Shown in pieces: positions 7,452-9,464 of a DNA stretch of 9,464 nucleotides. Made by a program: the position numbers and the translations under genes. The DNA lies in contig CAMBRJ010000075.1 of the NCBI GenBank assembly GCA_945870175.1, forward strand, positions 1 to 9,464, read 5' to 3'. The notes beneath the pieces are model-generated. The model saw only the letters and a list, made by a program, of their open reading frames with translations, was not told the origin of the DNA and searched no databases. Source of the DNA: Gemmatimonas phototrophica (lineage in GTDB: Bacteria; Gemmatimonadota; Gemmatimonadetes; Gemmatimonadales; Gemmatimonadaceae). How positions within the stretch are numbered: position 1 is the stretch's first letter; the number at the start of each line of letters is the position of its first letter.

Positions 7452-9464
7452 TCAGGGATGGAATCGCTCACCGGAGGCGGCTTTCGCACGGAGGAGAGGG
7501 GAGGGCTCGTACCGTCCCGGATAGCGGGCATTGAGCGCGTCGAGCTGCGCGACCACGGTGGCCGCGCCGAGCGCATCGAGAAATCGGAAGGGGCCACCAC
7601 GAAACGGCGGGAATCCAATGCCGAACACCGCGCCGATATCGCCGTCACGCGGTGAACGGATAATGCCGTCGTCCAGGCAGCGTACGGCTTCGTTCAGCAT
7701 GGGCAGCACGGTCCGGCGCTGAATCTCCTCGGCCGCCACCGATGTGCGCGATCCGGTCGCCGGCGTCAAGGTGTACACGCCCTGGTCCACGCCCTGTCGC
7801 GTGCCCTGCGCGTCGTAGCGATAGAAGCCATGCTTCGCCTTCCGTCCCAGTCGGCCACTCTCGATGACGCGCTGCAGCGTGACCGATGGAAGCATGCGCT
7901 CGCCGAACGCCGCCGCCATGATGGGTCCCGACTTGCCGGCGATATCGAGACCGACTTCATCGAGCAGCGTGATCGGACCAACCGGAAAGCCGAACGCGAC
8001 CAGGGCCTCGTCGATCGCATCGATCGAGGCGCCTTCGTCGAGCAGCTTGCCGCTCTCGTTGATGTACGGCGCGAGAATGCGGTTCACATAGAACCCCGGT
8101 CCGTCACGCACCACGATGACCGTCTTGCCGAGCTGCTTGCCGTACGCGACTACCGTGGCCGTGGTCTGCGCGCTCGTCTCGGGAGTCACAATGACCTCGA
8201 GCAGCGGCATTTTGTGGACGGGCGAGAAGAAGTGCATGCCCACCACCTGATCCGGATGCACCGCTACCGTCGCGATGTCGCGAATCGGGATCGTACTCGT
8301 GTTCGACGCGAAGATGGCCCTCGGCGCCGCCGCCTGCACCTCGCGCAGCACCGCATGCTTTACCGCCAGGTCCTCGAACACCGCTTCGATCACGAGGTCG
8401 ACGTTCGCAAAGCCGCTGTAGTCGATGGTGCCGCCCACCAGCGACAGCGTGTTATCCATCTGCAGTCGCGTGAGCTGCCGGCGCTTCACGCGCGCGTGCA
8501 ACACGTCACGCACCGCGCGCGACCCCGCCGCGACGCGATCGAGCGACGCATCCTTGATGCGGACGATCGTGCCCGCCTGAACCGCCACCGTCGCGATGCC
8601 GGCCCCCATGAACCCCGCACCGAGCACGCCGATTTTGCGTACGCGTACGGGATCGGCGGTCACGCCATCGGGGAGCCCATTGTCCTTCTTGAGCGCGGTG
8701 GTTGCAAAGAAGATCGACACCAGCGCCCGGCTGACCTCGCTCACGGCCAGGTCGCCGAAGCAGCGCGCTTCCTCGAGAAGCCCGGCCTCCTGCCCGTGCA
8801 GATAGCCGGCCTGAATCGCCTCGATGGCGGCCAGCGGCGCGGGATAATGCCCACGCGTTTTCTTGAGCACCGTGGCACGCGCCTGACGAAACACGATCTT
8901 GCGCCCGATCGCGTTGTCTTCCAGCAGCACGTCGCTCGCCCCATGCGCACGGGCACGCGTCGGTGTGGCGTCACCACGGGCCAACGCGTGCACGCGCTTC
9001 GCCGCTACGTCATACAGTATGGACGGGTGCACCAGCTCGTGCACGAGCCCCATCTGCCACGCCTTCTTGGCCCGAATGTTCCGGCCGGTGAGGATCATGT
9101 CGAGTGCGGCCTGCAACCCGACCGTCCGCGGCAAACGCTGCGTGCCACCAGCCCCAGGCAGCAAACCCAGTTGGACCTCGGGCAGCGCCAGCACCGTTTT
9201 CGGGTGATCGGTCGCGATGCGATAACGACAGGCCAACGCGATTTCGAGACCGCCGCCCAACGCCGCGCCATGAATCGCCGCAATGAACGGTTTAGGCATG
9301 GCCGCGAGACGATTCAACAGCTGCTGTCCACCACGCGACAGCGCTTCACCTTCCATCGGCGAGGTCACACGCCGCAGTTCGTCGATATCGGCGCCGGCAA
9401 TCCAGCTGTCGGGCTTCCCGCTTACCAACAGCGCTCCGACGATCGAGGCATCCTGCTCGATGCG
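7452..9464 (-). CDS. fadJ: Fatty-acid oxidation complex alpha subunit: enoyl-CoA hydratase / 3-hydroxyacyl-CoA dehydrogenase, N-terminus beyond right edge
   Basis: Bifunctional beta-oxidation enzyme that hydrates enoyl-CoA and then oxidises 3-hydroxyacyl-CoA with NAD+. About 670 residues are visible; E. coli FadJ has 714, so roughly 45-60 residues are missing at the N-terminus. The frame stays open to base 9464, and the TTG at 9426-9428 is internal. The N-terminal crotonase domain has KPDSWIAGADI, the oxyanion-hole region HGAALGGGLEIALA with one catalytic Glu, and LPEVQLGLLPGAGGTQRLPR with the second. The dehydrogenase domain starts with the NAD motif GVLGAGFMGAG, followed by SNTSTIPI, GMHFFSPVHKMPLLE (catalytic His and its partner Glu), and DGPGFYVNR. 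The C-terminal repeat contains GIGFPPFRGGPFR. FadJ rather than FadB is judged from wording of these motifs and is not certain. A thiolase partner is not in the window. Confidence 0.94.
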   Translation of the reverse strand, partial: RIEQDASIVGALLVSGKPDSWIAGADIDELRRVTSPMEGEALSRGGQQLLNRLAAMPKPFIAAIHGAALGGGLEIALACRYRIATDHPKTVLALPEVQLGLLPGAGGTQRLPRTVGLQAALDMILTGRNIRAKKAWQMGLVHELVHPSILYDVAAKRVHALARGDATPTRARAHGASDVLLEDNAIGRKIVFRQARATVLKKTRGHYPAPLAAIEAIQAGYLHGQEAGLLEEARCFGDLAVSEVSRALVSIFFATTALKKDNGLPDGVTADPVRVRKIGVLGAGFMGAGIATVAVQAGTIVRIKDASLDRVAAGSRAVRDVLHARVKRRQLTRLQMDNTLSLVGGTIDYSGFANVDLVIEAVFEDLAVKHAVLREVQAAAPRAIFASNTSTIPIRDIATVAVHPDQVVGMHFFSPVHKMPLLEVIVTPETSAQTTATVVAYGKQLGKTVIVVRDGPGFYVNRILAPYINESGKLLDEGASIDAIDEALVAFGFPVGPITLLDEVGLDIAGKSGPIMAAAFGERMLPSVTLQRVIESGRLGRKAKHGFYRYDAQGTRQGVDQGVYTLTPATGSRTSVAAEEIQRRTVLPMLNEAVRCLDDGIIRSPRDGDIGAVFGIGFPPFRGGPFRFLDALGAATVVAQLDALNARYPGRYEPSPLLRAKAASGERFHP

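Overview
The window is a high-GC bacterial chromosome segment with tightly packed genes, short or absent spacers, and no phage, transposon, CRISPR or RNA genes that I can see. Ten coding regions fill it. Six read on the + strand (the 3' part of bioF, bioA, bioD, bioB, pdxH and a short-chain dehydrogenase) and four on the - strand (rsgA, a small uncharacterised gene, a monofunctional proline dehydrogenase, and a fadJ-type gene cut by the right edge). The organism cannot be named from this alone. High GC, a BioB closer in its C-terminal motifs to the Bacillus type than the E. coli type, a stand-alone Thermus/Deinococcus-like proline dehydrogenase instead of PutA, and general codon bias make me lean towards Gemmatimonadota or a neighbouring high-GC phylum. 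This is a weak inference.

Left part (1-4333): a biotin operon in the order F-A-D-B. BioF makes KAPA (7-keto-8-aminopelargonate) from pimeloyl thioester and alanine, BioA makes DAPA (7,8-diaminopelargonate), BioD closes the ureido ring to give dethiobiotin, and BioB inserts sulfur. Every junction among the four overlaps by 4 or 8 bases, so translational coupling is likely. The fifth gene, pdxH, starts 4 bases after bioB with a good Shine-Dalgarno sequence. It makes pyridoxal 5'-phosphate, the cofactor of both BioF and BioA, so cofactor supply and cofactor use appear joined in one transcript. No genes for making the pimeloyl precursor (bioC, bioH, bioW, bioI or bioZ) are visible, and the operon promoter lies to the left of the window.

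Middle (4379-6322): an SDR-fold protein follows pdxH after 45 bases. It keeps a nucleotide-binding motif but has Ile where the catalytic Tyr of YxxxK should be. It meets rsgA (ribosome small-subunit maturation GTPase, - strand) tail to tail with only 4 bases between the stop codons. A terminator-like hairpin for the + strand lies inside the end of rsgA. Upstream of rsgA, overlapping it by 4 bases (GTGA), is a gene for about 93 residues that I cannot assign.

Right part (6391-9464): proline dehydrogenase, with a candidate promoter between it and fadJ, and then the fused enoyl-CoA hydratase/3-hydroxyacyl-CoA dehydrogenase of fatty-acid beta-oxidation, whose N-terminus is beyond the window.

I found no clearly new biological system. 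The observations most worth a second look are the strongly acidic N-terminal extension on BioA, a 12-bp tandem repeat that sits on the bioA stop and bioD start, the Tyr-less SDR attached to the biotin/PLP operon, and the small unassigned gene with a His-rich possible leader and an unclear start.
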